A stretch of 64,000 bases of DNA, taken from positions 219,201,978 to 219,265,977 of the forward strand of contig NC_081828.1 in assembly GCF_030867095.1 (NCBI RefSeq), read 5' to 3'. Positions 31,010 to 42,070 of the stretch are shown piece after piece. The translations under genes and the position numbers were made by a program. A model generated the notes under the pieces. That model was not told where the DNA came from. It did no database searches and saw nothing but the letters and a program-made list of their open reading frames with translations. The stretch's first letter is position 1. Every line of letters starts with the position of its first letter. Source of the stretch: Alligator mississippiensis (taxonomy: Eukaryota > Chordata > Crocodylia > Alligatoridae).

Positions 31010-34000
31010 ATATCAAGGGGTCTAGGCTGTACAGGAGGGACAGGACAGGGAGGAGAGGTGAGGTGTGGCGCTCGGCGTCAAGGAGGAATACACATCCTCA
31101 ACTAGCAGCACGGGGTCAGAGGAGGGGCAGGCTGAAGTGCTCTGGGTTAGAGTCCAAGAAGGCCGAGGGGAAAGGGACTTAACGGTGGGGGTCTACTGCA
31201 GAGCACCCATGCAGGGGGAAGAGCTGGACGGGGATTTCTTAAGTGAGCTCGCGGAGGTAGTTAGGTCAAAGGATGTGGTCATCGTGGGTGACCTGACCTT
31301 TCCAGACAGCTGCTGGGAGGAGCAGTCAGCCAGGTCTGACCGCTCACGCAGTTTCCTAGCCGAGATACAGGACCTCCATCTAACCCAGGAGGTGCACAGC
31401 CCCACCAGGGGAAATGCCTTGTTGGACCTGAACCTGGCTATGGGAGATGACCTGGTGAGGGGTCTGCCAGTGCTCGACCACCTGGGCGACAGCGATCATT
31501 GCCTGCTGGGATTCACCATCCAGCGCAGGTTGGCAAAGGCCTGCAGCAAGGCAGCAGGCCTGGACTTCAGGAGGGCGGACTTCAGTGAGGTAAGGAGACT
31601 AGTTGGGGAAGTACTGAGGTCCCGGAGGGGAGGGGAGACTGGTGTCCAAGAAGAGTGGTCGTTCCTGAAGGAGACGATCCTCCAAGCCCAAAGGCAGGTA
31701 ATCCCAACAGGGATCAAAGGGGGCAAGAGGGCGCCAAAGCCCCCATGGCTCACCAAGAGCATACGGGAATGTCTCCTAGCTAAAAGGGAGGCGTACACCC
31801 GACAGAAGGGAGGGGCCATGTGATGTCAGAGGTCTTATGGCTAGTGCCACCCGTCGGTTAGGTAGCAGCTCCTTTCGTCCCGCCTGCCACGACTTTGCTG
31901 GTATATTCTTGTGAGAGGGTTCCAGTGGAGTTCTTATTAGAGGGGTTCCCCAACACGGGTGTACTCACAGCTGTTGCCTACGATGTTCCACGGGGCTCCG
32001 CCACTCCTACACCCCGTCCACTCGCCAACCAATCACGCACTGGTGGGATGGTGACCTTCAGTCCTCTGCGGGCTTTCCCGCCTTCGGCTTCACCAATGCG
32101 GTGACTGGGACTTAGCTGTACAGCTCTGCCAGCCCATCCTCTTGTCTGTCTGACTCTTCCGATATCGCTTAGCGTCCTTCCTTCCTAACTTGCCTAGAAA
32201 TAATCTTCCCCTTGGGTAGGGCTGCTCTCAGAGCTGCCTTCCCTTATGCAGTGGATTCCAGGGGATTCTGCACCTGTCCCCAGCTCTATTTCTCCTAGGG
32301 GCAGTGCTGGCAAACGCAGCATGCCCTGTCGTTTCCCTTGCTTTCCTCCTCTCAAGGGGAGTACTGGCCTCTCCCTGCTCGCTATCCGTTGCAAGGCAGG
32401 AGGTTTCCCCTTGCTTTCTTCAGCTCGCAGTTTAGAGGCTTCTCCTGCCTCTTGTGCTGGTGGGGCACAGCCAAGCTGGTGCCTTTCCCCAGCAGGAGCC
32501 TCAGCACGCCAGACGTGCTATCTGCGTGCTCTCTCTCTCTGTCTCTCTCTGGCTCCCCCTCCCCTCGGGTGCTGCTGGGGATTTTAAACTTTCCCTCAGT
32601 GGCCATATTGGCCACCACAATTGGCCCAGCTGTTTCCCTTTCTGGGAACAGCTACTTAAATAGCCGGCGTAATGCCGGCTCACGCGGCTGTAGCTGTGGC
32701 AGGAGCTGCCGCCACGGTCTCGGCTCCAGCACCGCTGGGTCTCCCGGAGATTAGTTACCCACTCCGGGTTTCTGTTCCAGGTATTTGTCTGCACCGCAGC
32801 CTCTCCTCACCTCTCCATGTGCCTGTGACGCCAGCGGGCCACCGTCACAGGCCATACCCAGGGTGGACTACACCTCGGGTGCTTGGAGCTGCAGGGGGGG
32901 CTGTAGGTCAGGAAGGCCAAAGCGGAGATGGGACTGGGACTAGCTACCTGGATCAAGGAGAACAAGAAGTCCTTTTTTAAATACATAGGGGGTAAAAAGA
33001 ACGTACCAGGTAATGTGGAGCCTCTGTAGGACACGCTAGGAAATGTGATCGTTGCACCAGACAACAAGGCTAACCTATTTAACAATTTCTCAATTTTCCT
33101 GAGCAGGGACCAGGTCACCCCCCCGCCACCGGGACCCCCTCAGGCCCCAGGGGAGGCGCACCCAGGCCTAGGGTCAGCGAGGATCAAGTCAGGGAACTTC
33201 TGGAGGGACTGGACATATTTAAATCAGCTGGTCCTGATGATCTCCACCCCTGAGTGCTGTGGGAATTACCAGAGGTCATTGCGGGACCCCTGGCACAGCT
33301 TTATGAGCACTCGTGGTGCTCTGGTGAGGTGCCAGAGGACTGGAAAAGGGCCAATGTGGTCTCCATCTTCAAAAAAGGGAGGAAGGAAGACCTAGGAAAC
33401 TATAGGCCAGTTAGTTTTCCCTCGTCCTGAGTAAGCTTTTTGAGAGCGTTGTCCTGGTGCATGTCCACGAGGGGCCGGCAGGGCAGATCATGCTTAGGGG
33501 CAACCAACATGGGTTCATTCGAGGCAGGTGCTGTCAGAACAACCTGGTGGCCTTCTACGACCAGGTCACAACATCCTTACATGCAGGGGCAGCAGTGGAT
33601 GTAGTCTTTCTGGACTCTAGGAAGGCCTTCGACACTGTGTCTTGCCCCAGTCTCCTTAAAAAACTAGGGGGCTGTAGCGTCGACACCTCCACAGTTAGAT
33701 AGGTCGCTAACTGGCTGGGGGGCAGCACCCAGATAGTGGTAGTGGACGGGTCATTTTTGACCTGGAGGGATGTGGGCAGTGGGGTCCCCCAGGGCTCGGT
33801 CCTCAGGCCCGCGCTGTTCAATATCTTCATTAGTGACTTGGATGAGGGTGTAAAAAGCACCCTGTTCAAATTTGCAGATGAGACTAAGATGTGGGGGGAT
33901 GTGGGCACGCTAGAAGGGAGGAATAGGCTGCAATTGGACCTAGACAGGTTACAGGGGTGGGCGGATGAGAACAGGATGAGATTCAACACTGACAAGCGCA

Positions 34001-34758
34001 AGGTGCTGCACCTGGGGAGTAAGAACCAGCATTAGACCTACAGGCTGGGGAACTCCCTTCTCGTCAGTGCAGAGGCAGAAAAGGATCTTGGAGTCATTAT
34101 TGATTCGAAAATGAGCACGGGCCGACAGTGTGGGGCCATGGTCAGGAAGGCCAACTGCACCTTGTCACGCATCCACAGATGCATCTCGAGCAGGGCCAAG
34201 GAGGTGATCCTCCCTCTCTATGCGACGCTGGTCAGGCCGTAGCTGCAGTACTGCATCCAGGTCTGGGCGCCGCACTTCAGGAGGGATGTGGACAACATGG
34301 AGAGGGTCTAGAGGAGGCCACCCGCATGATCAGGGGGCAGCAGGGAAGGTGCTCGAGGAGAGGCGATGGGACCTGAACCTGTTCAGCCTCCACAAGAGAA
34401 GGCTGAGAGGGGATCTAGTGGCCTGTTACAAACTAGTCAGGGGAGACCAGCAGGCATTGGGGGAGTCCCTGTTCCCCCGAGCGCTACCAGGAGTGACTAG
34501 AAATAACGTCACGAGCTGACAGAGGGTAGATTCAGACTAGACATCAGGAGGCGCTACTTCACTGTCAGGGCGGCTAGGATCTGGAACCAACTTCCAAGAG
34601 AAGTGGTGCTGGCTCCGACCCTGGGGGTCTTTATGAGAGGCTGGATGAACACGTTACCGGGGTCGTTTGACCCCAGCGCTCTTTCCTGCCATGGCAGGGG
34701 GTCGGACGTGATGATCTGCTCAGGTCCCTTTCGACCCGACCAACTATGAAACTATGTC
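31010..34758 (+). mobile_element. CR1 LINE (right arm), split by a solo LTR
   Basis: Endonuclease (open frame 31065-31823, with VVIVGDLTFPDSCW and the LDHLGDSDHCLLGF catalytic stretch), LTR at 31819-32849, then RT in broken frames (33457-33702, 33736-34035 with GVPQGSVL and FADETKMW, 34128-34519) and the CR1 tail (TATGAAACTATG near 34745). Inactive. In the 99-codon RT frame 33736-34035 it differs from the left arm at 9 residues. Confidence 0.92.
31819..32849. mobile_element. Solo LTR inside the right-arm CR1
   Basis: Runs from TGTGATGTCAG to CCGTCACA, with GGCCA on both sides as a 5 bp target duplication. 1031 bp. It is mirrored at 17172-18202, so it was present before the palindrome formed. 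Confidence 0.8.
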
Positions 34759-34805
34759 GTGAAGTTTCCATTTCAAATGAAAAAAAATTGGTATCTTCCA
34801 TGTTT

Positions 34806-34895
34806 CAGGGGTGTTGGTTGTAGCCGTGTTGGCCCAAGGATACAGGCAGACCAGGGTAGTGGGGGAAATGGGATGTCTTTTTAGACCAGCTGAGG
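34806..34895 (+). mobile_element. Penelope-like element fragment (terminal piece, right arm)
   Basis: GGTGTTGGTTGTAGCCGTG through AGACCAGCTGAG; mirror of 15128-15218. Confidence 0.6.
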
Positions 34896-34899
34896 TGTC

Positions 34900-35774
34900 T
34901 TGATCTTAGCCCATGAATGAATCCCAAAGCACGGCTGCGTTCAGAAGTGATGCTGGGCACGGTGGGGGATGCTTTGACCCTGGAAAAGTGGAGACCCCCT
35001 GAGCTGGACTCAGGATAAAGTCCTGTGAAACTACGTACCGTCAAATGCAGGATGTGTGAGTCTCGTGGTGATGTGTCAGAGCGCTGCTAAGTTCAGAAAA
35101 GTGCTGGAGGATGCGCGGGACATAACATGGTGGAGACTCGCTGAACTGAACAGGTGGCTCACACGGAGCGGAGCCGCTCGCTGCTGAGACATCAGGGCCG
35201 AGATCCTCGCAGCAGCCCCGTCCTCTGCCAAGGCATGGAGATTCCCACCCGGGCTCAGGGCAGCATTGCTGCACGGGGCGCCTGGGCAGCCCGGCTCAGG
35301 GGCAGCATCTGGGATGCTTTGCTCCCCACCCCCACCTACCCAGGGAGTCTGCACCCGGGGCTGCTGCCCTGGCCCCCTGCTGTGCTGGGGCTGAGCCCCC
35401 CTCCTGGGGGCAGTGCAGGAACAGGGCCCGGCAGGAAGGTCCCCACAGCCCTGGCCTGGGGAGAGCGTGGGGGACACCCACGGCTGGACTTGGGTGGGCA
35501 GGGCGATGCTGATGACGAAGGCAGAGGGGGCGGTCGTATGCAGATCTGGAAGGGAAGGGGTGGGACAGAGAGGGCGCGCAGGGCCTTTCGGGAAGAGGCA
35601 CTGAGCATCGTTGTGGGGGGCCTGGCACAGGGTGGGGGCGTAGGGGAGGTGGAGGGAGGAGCCCTGCGTGGTGGGGAAGGAGCAGGTCTCGGTGTGGGCA
35701 GGGTTGCATGCACTTGCCCACACTTGTGCGTGGGTTGGCCGGGGGGCGGTGCTGGGGCCCGGCCTGGATCAAGC
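34900..35774 (+). promoter_or_regulatory. U1 (right) upstream region
   Basis: This non-coding region precedes the U1 RNA. It includes the octamer at 35538-35545. At about -60 the stretch GCCCACACTTGTGCGTGGG (35716-35734) is the likely SNAPc site, though it is only a weak match to the PSE consensus. The first 500 bp recur at 10765-11271. Confidence 0.6.
35538..35545 (+). promoter_or_regulatory. U1 (right) octamer / distal element
   Basis: ATGCAGAT, the reverse of ATCTGCAT, beside GGGGGCGG (GC box), 230 bp before the RNA start. Octamer plus GC box is the common U1 enhancer layout in vertebrates. Confidence 0.72.
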
Positions 35775-35938
35775 ATACTTACCTGGCAGGGGAGACACCA
35801 TGATCACTCAGGTGGTTTTCCCAGGGTGAGGCTCGCCCCTTGCACTCCGGGCGTGCTGACCCCTGCGATTTCCCCAAATGCGGGAAACTCGACTGCATAA
35901 TTTGTGGTAGTGGGGGACTGCGTTCGCGCTCTCCCCTG
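35775..35938 (+). ncRNA. RNU1: U1 spliceosomal snRNA gene, right-arm copy (variant)
   Basis: Complete 164 nt U1, base-for-base the same as the left-arm copy. Seen directly: 5' end ATACTTACCTGG; stem-loop I with loop GATCACTCAGG (human GATCACGAAGG); stem-loop II with CTTGCACTCC; stem-loop III GATTTCCCCAAATGCGGG; Sm site AATTTGTGG; stem-loop IV CTGCGTTCGCG. Compensated changes in stem II argue for selection. The gene has its own octamer and 3' box, so it is not a retro-pseudogene. The arms differ by several percent elsewhere, so the identity of the U1 pair suggests constraint or conversion. Confidence 0.94.
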
Positions 35939-35950
35939 GCAATGCTGTGC

Positions 35951-35959
35951 AAAGACAGA
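35951..35959 (+). terminator. U1 (right) 3' box
   Basis: AAAGACAGA fits AAARNNAGA and lies 12 bp after the RNA end. Confidence 0.83.
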
Positions 35960-37290
35960 CTGGAGAGGGGGACTGGGAGCTGTGCCCAGACCTGCACCCC
36001 TTACACCTGTCCTTCAGCAGTGGGCTGGAGTGGGGGGCCCACACTGGAGAGTCCAATGAGCAGCTCGATAGGTCACTGCACTGTGGGGTTCTGCACGATA
36101 GCATAGGTCCAAGGCCGCTTGTTACTCCCTGCAAGGTGTGGATTTGAGGGGTTAACTGCAGTTTTCATCAGTGTAAATGTTTAGTCCTAATCCCAGCTCT
36201 GTGGGGGCAGGAAACTGCAAGAAAACTCAGAGAAAAAAAAACAGCAAATGAGCCTGAACTGCGTCCAGTGCCAACCACGCTGCCGGGTCAGGACACGGCA
36301 CCACAAAAGCAACATGTGCCAGGCCCAAAACATGCCAGACCCAGACATAGAGCAAACAAATGTTCAGTGGAGCTCAGCAATATGGCTCTGCTGAGACACA
36401 GGAGCTGTAAAGTAGTAACGGGGGGGGGGGGGGGGCTGAGGCATGTCCTGCAGCCGGGTCTGAACGTACAATAAAAAAGCAGCAGGCCTACTAGGCTGTG
36501 GCCTGGACACGGCATCTCAGCTGCACTACTAGACTGCTTTGAAACAACAAAAGAAGACCCAGGCCCATTTTGCTAGGCCTGGATTGGGCAGCAAAAACTG
36601 GCCAGGCCTATCCTACACCAAGGGCTGGACAAACAACAAGTGCCCAGGCTTTACCCGGGCCCAAATGTGCCAGCTGACATGTGGCCGGGCTTCAGCCTCA
36701 CACCGATGGGCTGAAATTCAACAGCTGTGAAAGAGCAAAAGGGCGCAGGATTATGGCCGTCCAGATGAGACATCCTGTCTCAGCTACATCCCGCCCAGTG
36801 AGACACGGCAATCCCCAGCGCAGGGGCGGTGGGTGCCAGAACCCCGCTCCTGGGCAGCCTGCACTAGGGAGGATGCACTCGTGGCATTGCCCCGCTCGAG
36901 GCCTGTGTGGCCAAAACTGCCGGCAAGACACACAGCGGGGCTCAGTGACACAGCTGTGCTGAACCCAAAAGAAGATGCAACAACAACTAAAACACGGCCG
37001 GCTCTCAGCCCTGCCCAGAGTGTCCCCGCAAGACTGCCAGGCTCCAACCTTGGCCAGTTTGCTGCAGGGGTTGATGCCCACCCCTGGCATCATCCATCCC
37101 ATTCCAAACCCAGACAACAAAAGGGGGAAGAAGTGGGAGAGAACAAAGGTCTCAAGCCCTGAGACAGTCTTTCACTCGCTGTATCTGAAGCTTTCCCTTG
37201 TCATCACTTCAGTTTGCTTCTCCAGTGACGAGAGGGGACCCCATGGGGAGCAGGCTTTTCTGGCTCCCAATTCAGGATTCAAGCAGCCCT
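35960..37290 (+). repeat. U1 3'-flank unit, copy R1
   Basis: Homologous and co-oriented with 19640-21040, inverted relative to 28985-30380, and mirror of 12735-14060. It contains a 16-base G run (36420-36435). Confidence 0.85.
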
Positions 37291-37758
37291 GGGAGGAAAA
37301 ACAGAGCCCGCTTAGATGGCCTGACCTTTAAATAAGTTTTCAGTGATATCACTACAGAGTCCTAATGAGAAGCAGCATCACTTGAACACTGCAATCGCAC
37401 ACTGTGCATCTTGTCCTGTGTGCCAGAAAGTGAACCCGAATCACCCTCCAAGAGCTCCGTTAGTACCACTACCCTTGGTGGAAGTTCCCTTCGTGCGTGT
37501 GGCAGTGGATATTGTGGGGCCAGTGCCAAGAAGTGCTGACCAAACAAGGAATGAACTGTACATCTCTCATGTTTGAGGGAGTGAGTAAAACACTGGGAAT
37601 TAAACACCTAAAGACCACAGTATACCATCTCCAAACTGACGGGCTAGTGGAACAGTTTAACCAGACTTTGAAACAGATGTTGAAGTTCATGGTAGAGAGA
37701 CCACAGAAGTGGGATCAAAAGTTAGCACCCTTGTTATTTGCAGTAAGAGAGACACCCT

Positions 37759-38816
37759 TGTTGGTTACAAATGTCCAACTCGGGATCCTTAAAATTCTGA
37801 TTTACTAGGCGGATTGAAATACTGTAATGAAGTCAAATCATAAACCTTGGGGCTGGTCCCCACACACACGCACACACTTGCACACACACAGTAGTGAGCT
37901 ACAAGAGTCAGGTATACCTATCCCACAGGCGCTGGAGTCTGCCGTCGATGGCCAGTAGAGGCTTCTTCCAGCATGGTGTTATCCTCCAGAAGGGGGTCAC
38001 TGGCTGGTCCTTCTGGCTGGACAGGTCGGGTGCTGGTCAAGTTGGAGATCAAGAGTGCGCCGCTGAGGGTCACTTTTTACTGCTTTTTATCTGTCCTTGG
38101 CAGACTTTGGTGACTTCCCAGTTTTCAGGTTTGCCCAATCCAGGGGTTATTGACCCTCGTGGGACTTCCCCCTTGCTGGCTGCTGGATGGCATCTGTCAG
38201 CCCCAGGGGTCGTACGCATGTACGTGCAGGTTTGGGAGTCTGTTGATGAATTTTGAATAGGGCTCTGGGAGCAGTCTACCTGGAGATATTCAGCCCAAAA
38301 GTTGGTCCCCGACATTGATTATCTCAGATCAGGGCTTCTAGCCCTTGATCAGTGACCTTTAGAGAATTCCCGGTTGCTACATTGTCTCCTATTGATTTCT
38401 TCCATTGGTTGATCTGCGGTTTCCCTTGGTGTTAATAGCTCCCTGCTACTGTGTTACTCATTCAATCACTGATTCACTCACTCTTTCAGGAGCTCGCCTG
38501 ATAACAGGGAAGCAGTGGTTTGATTCCTTCCCTTGTTAACATTGTTACAATGTATAACTTACTTCTGAAACCAAACCATTTAGTTAAACGGTGAGGAGTA
38601 TGAAATATAAGCTGCAAGAGTAATGCCATGGCACACAAATAGGTAAAAATACCAAAATACAAGGGGAGATAGAAAATGCACACATACAAACTTTAAAACA
38701 CAATTCCTTATCTTATAGTGCAAGAAAGAGGAAGAAAGAAAAGGTAGAAGAGGAGAAACATATCCAAAGACGGGGGAGCAAATGCAGACAAGAGGAAAAG
38801 GGGGCTTTCTGCTACA
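37759..38816 (-). mobile_element. Solo LTR nested in the gypsy integrase
   Basis: Sense is minus: TGTAGCAGAAAG ... TGTAACCAACA, with CCCT on each side (37755-37758, 38817-38820) as a 4 bp target duplication. On the minus strand it contains an AATAAA near its 3' part. 1058 bp. The palindrome edge (38752) cuts it 64 bp from its 5' terminus. Other copies: 11272-12271 and 62523-63198. Confidence 0.85.
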
Positions 38817-40281
38817 CCCTAAGCCTCAACAGGGTTTTCCCCTTTCGAACTATTATACAGACGGCAACCAAGAGAAATCCTTGATTTGATTAAGGAAAGT
38901 TGGGAAGAGCAGCTAAGTAAAGACCAGAACCTGGTTCAATACATGATAGAACCAAGAGAACGCCTGGAAGTGGCACGGAGAGAAGCTTTAAGAAATCTTA
39001 GGGAGGCACAAGGGCAACAAACAGCCTGTTATAATTGAGGGGCTCGAAAAAGGAAGTTTGAGTTGAGAGACAGTGTACTGGTTCTCTAACTGGACCAGGA
39101 GAGTAAGTTACTAGCACGATGGCAGGGCCCTTTTGAAATAACACACCAAGTAGGGCCTGTAGATTATGAAGTACATCAGCCAAACAGGCAAAAGAAAAAA
39201 CAAGTATACCACATTAACATGATGAAGCCGTGACAAGAACGAGATTGCCTATATTTGACCCTTCAACTGGATGAACTGGAGCTGGGACCCTCCCTCAGGG
39301 AGGCGGTTGGGAGAAGTGAAGTGGAAGAGGCTCCACGACTATCTGAAGAGCAGGCATGACAGGCAATGGAATTGGTGAGAGAGTATGGAGATGTGTGCCA
39401 AGAGGTCCCTGGGGAAGCTTGGAGTGTGATGCATCGAATAAGGACCCCTCCAGGCCAGGTGATCCATGAAAACTGGAAGCAGATCCCAAAACAACTTCAG
39501 AAGCAGATAAAAGATGAGCTCAAGATGATGTTAGAAAAAGGCATAATACAAGAATCCCGAAGTGACTGGCGTAGCCCTATCGTGGTAGTGCTGAAGCCAG
39601 ATGGAAAAATTAGACTCTGTATTGATTTCCGGAAAGGAAGTGCGTTGGATAAGTTTGATGCTTATCCGATGCTGAGGGTAGACAAAATGGTGGAGAACAT
39701 TGAGCAAGCCAGCTATATCTCCACTTTGGACCGAAGGAAAGGCTATTGGCAGGTCCCCTTAGCACCCGAGGACCAAGAAAAGACAGCATTTGCCATACCA
39801 TGGGGCATATTCCATTTCCGACACATGCCATTCAGATTACATGGAGTCACCGTGACGTTTCAGCGGCTGATGGACAGAGTCTTAGCCCCTCATGGGGTTA
39901 CACCACAGCTTATACAGATGATATTATTGTATATACCGCAGATTGGTTGGAGCATTTAGTAGCACTGTGTGTGATATTACAAGACCTAAGGAAGGCGGAG
40001 TTAACTGCCAACTCAAGTGCACAACCGGGAAGGAGGAAACACGGTACCTTGGGTTCCAGGTAGGAAGGGGTAAGGTGCAACAGCTGCTGGATAAAGCAGA
40101 GGCATTAAGGAAGTATCAAACTCCCCAAACAAAGAAACAAGTGAGGGCTTTCTTGGGACTGGCAAATTATTATAGGAAATGTGTTCCTCACTTTGCAAAG
40201 TTAGTGGTGCCTTTGACCGAGATGGTAAGGGCTGGAGCCCCAACCAAGGTGAGATGGAAACCAGAGATAGGAGGAGCATTC

Positions 40282-40989
40282 TTCACCTGGCTATCACTAT
40301 GGACAAAAAGGACTTGGGGGTCAGGATTAACCACAAGATGAGCATGAGCCTTCATTGTGATGTTGCGGCTAGTAAAGTGAGCAAAATGCTGGCTTGTGTC
40401 CATAGATGCTTCTCAAGCAAAACCCAAGATGTCATTCTCCCTTTGTACTCAGCCTTGGTGAGGCTGCAGCTGGAGCACTGCATCCGGTTTTGGGCCCCAC
40501 AATTCAAAAAGGACGTGGAGAAGCTTGAGAGAGTGCAGAGGAGAGCCATGAGCATGATCAGAGGTCAGGGTAACAGGCCTTATGATGAGAGGCTGAGAGC
40601 CATGGGACTCTTCAGCCTGGAGAAGCACAGGCTCAGGGGTGATCTGGTGGCCACCTACAAGTTTATCGGGGTGCTCACCAGGATCTGGGGGAACGTCTGT
40701 TCACCAGAGCACCCCAAGAGATGACAAGGTCAAACGGTCACAAACTACTCCATGACCGTTTCGGGCTGGCCATAAGGAAGAACTTCTTTACTGTCCGAGC
40801 CCCCAAGGTTTGGAATAGCCTGCCGCCAGAGGTGGTTCAAGCACCTACTTTGAATGCCTTCAAGAGACATTTGGATGCTTATCCTGCTAGGATCCTATGA
40901 TCCCTGCTGACTTCCTGCCCCTGGGGCAGGGGGCTGGACTCGATGATCCTCCGGGGTCCCTTCCAGCCCTAGTGTCTGTAAATCTATGA
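40282..40989 (+). mobile_element. CR1 LINE 3' fragment inserted in the gypsy fossil
   Basis: Encodes the CR1 RT C-terminus (open frame 40179-40724 spans the join; MDKKDLGVRINHKMSMS, SALVRLQLEHC, LERVQRRAMSMI are visible) and ends with a GGACTCGATGATCC...TAAATCTATGAAAT tail. A 5'-truncated insertion, and a different subfamily from the 54 kb copy. Confidence 0.92.
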
Positions 40990-41556
40990 AATCCCAAAAG
41001 TTGAAGGATGCACTTTGTACACAGCCATTACTATATACACCAGATTTCAGTAAACCCTTTTTGATACTGACAGATGCATTAAACTTGGCTATTGGTGCAG
41101 TGTTGATCCAAATGGAGGAAGGGGAAGAACGTCCAATAGCATACCTAAGGAGGAAGTTGCATCCATCTGAAAGGAATTATGCTACAATAGAGAAAGACTG
41201 TTTGGCTTCAAATGGGCCATAGAAACACTCCGGTATTATTTGTTCAGACAGAAGTTGACGCTAATCACGGACCACGCCCCACCGCAATGGCTGTAAAGCA
41301 TGAAGACAGATAGTGCAAGGCTAATGAGATGGGCTCTCAATCTTCAACCATACTGCTTTGTAGTAGAGCATCATCCAGGGACCAAAAGTGTAAGTGCCGA
41401 CTTCTTCTCATGACAGTATGAAGACAAAGAGGGTTGAGAGGTGAAGGGAAGATCCCAGACAAAAGAGAAGAGAGCGTGGTGTGTAGCAGGGAACCCTAGC
41501 CCTGTTACCAGAAGGCAGGTCAGTCTCTTTAAGATCAAAATTTTCCAGACACAGCC

Positions 41557-42070
41557 TGTGGCAGGGTAGGGGTTAAAAGCTGAGCGGGGCCAGCTAGTCA
41601 GGTGACCAGAAGGGGGCGGGCTAGAGCTATAAAAACCCGGGGCTTGCGAGCAGTAAGGGGCAGCAGCCAAAGGGGAAGGAGTGTGCGGGAGCGCTCCAGA
41701 AAGAGGCTTGGCTTGGCTTGGCTGCTGGTCCGACTGCTGTGAGAAGGGAACTGCTGTGCCCCGGGGAGGAGCGTCGCAGGCAGGGGGAAGCAGAAGCACC
41801 AAGCCACGAAGAAAATGTAAGCTAGCGTGCTGCCTCCTTTAATTTTTGGGTTTTGTGGTTAGAACCCATTGACTGACAGTATGCATATATTTTTGTTGAT
41901 TGATGAACCAGTGGTTCGTGGACGAGGCTGTAGAAGAGGAAGAGGCCTCAGCAGCTTGGGTGCAGTCATAAAAGGCCAAGGGGGCCTGGTGCACCAGTTG
42001 CATAATTTTGGGCTAGGCTGGGGTTAGGGCTGCTGCCCAGCCTTGATCTTGCAGCCCTGTGCCTACAACA
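41557..42070 (+). mobile_element. Probable 3' LTR of the gypsy fossil
   Basis: Begins TGTGGCAGGG and ends CCTACAACA, about 135 bp after the RNase H end. It has a clear TATA box (TATAAAAA, 41628-41635) with a GC-rich stretch before it. No matching 5' LTR is in the window, so the ends are inferred. Confidence 0.5.

Larger units (their letters stand above)
26464..38752. repeat. Right arm of the large palindrome
   Basis: Inverted partner of 11272-23553. Both of its edges fall inside longer sequences that continue outward: a TMEM176 3' block at 26464 and an LTR nested in a gypsy fossil at 38752. It is therefore probably the source arm. Confidence 0.97.
37340..42070 (+). mobile_element. Ty3/gypsy (Metaviridae) fossil, integrase before reverse transcriptase
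   Basis: Parts in order on +: integrase zinc-binding and core start (37343-37758), a foreign LTR (37759-38816), integrase C-terminal part (about 38825-39230), reverse transcriptase (39366-40280, with a LDRRKGYWQVPL stretch), a CR1 insertion (40282-40989), RNase H (40990-41420), then a likely 3' LTR (41557-42070). In most gypsy elements integrase follows RNase H. The order here, with RNase H directly before the LTR, resembles the Gmr1-type elements known from fish and other vertebrates. The element is broken in many places, lacks its 5' part, and looks old. Nested copies from two elements are an alternative explanation for the order. Confidence 0.82.
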
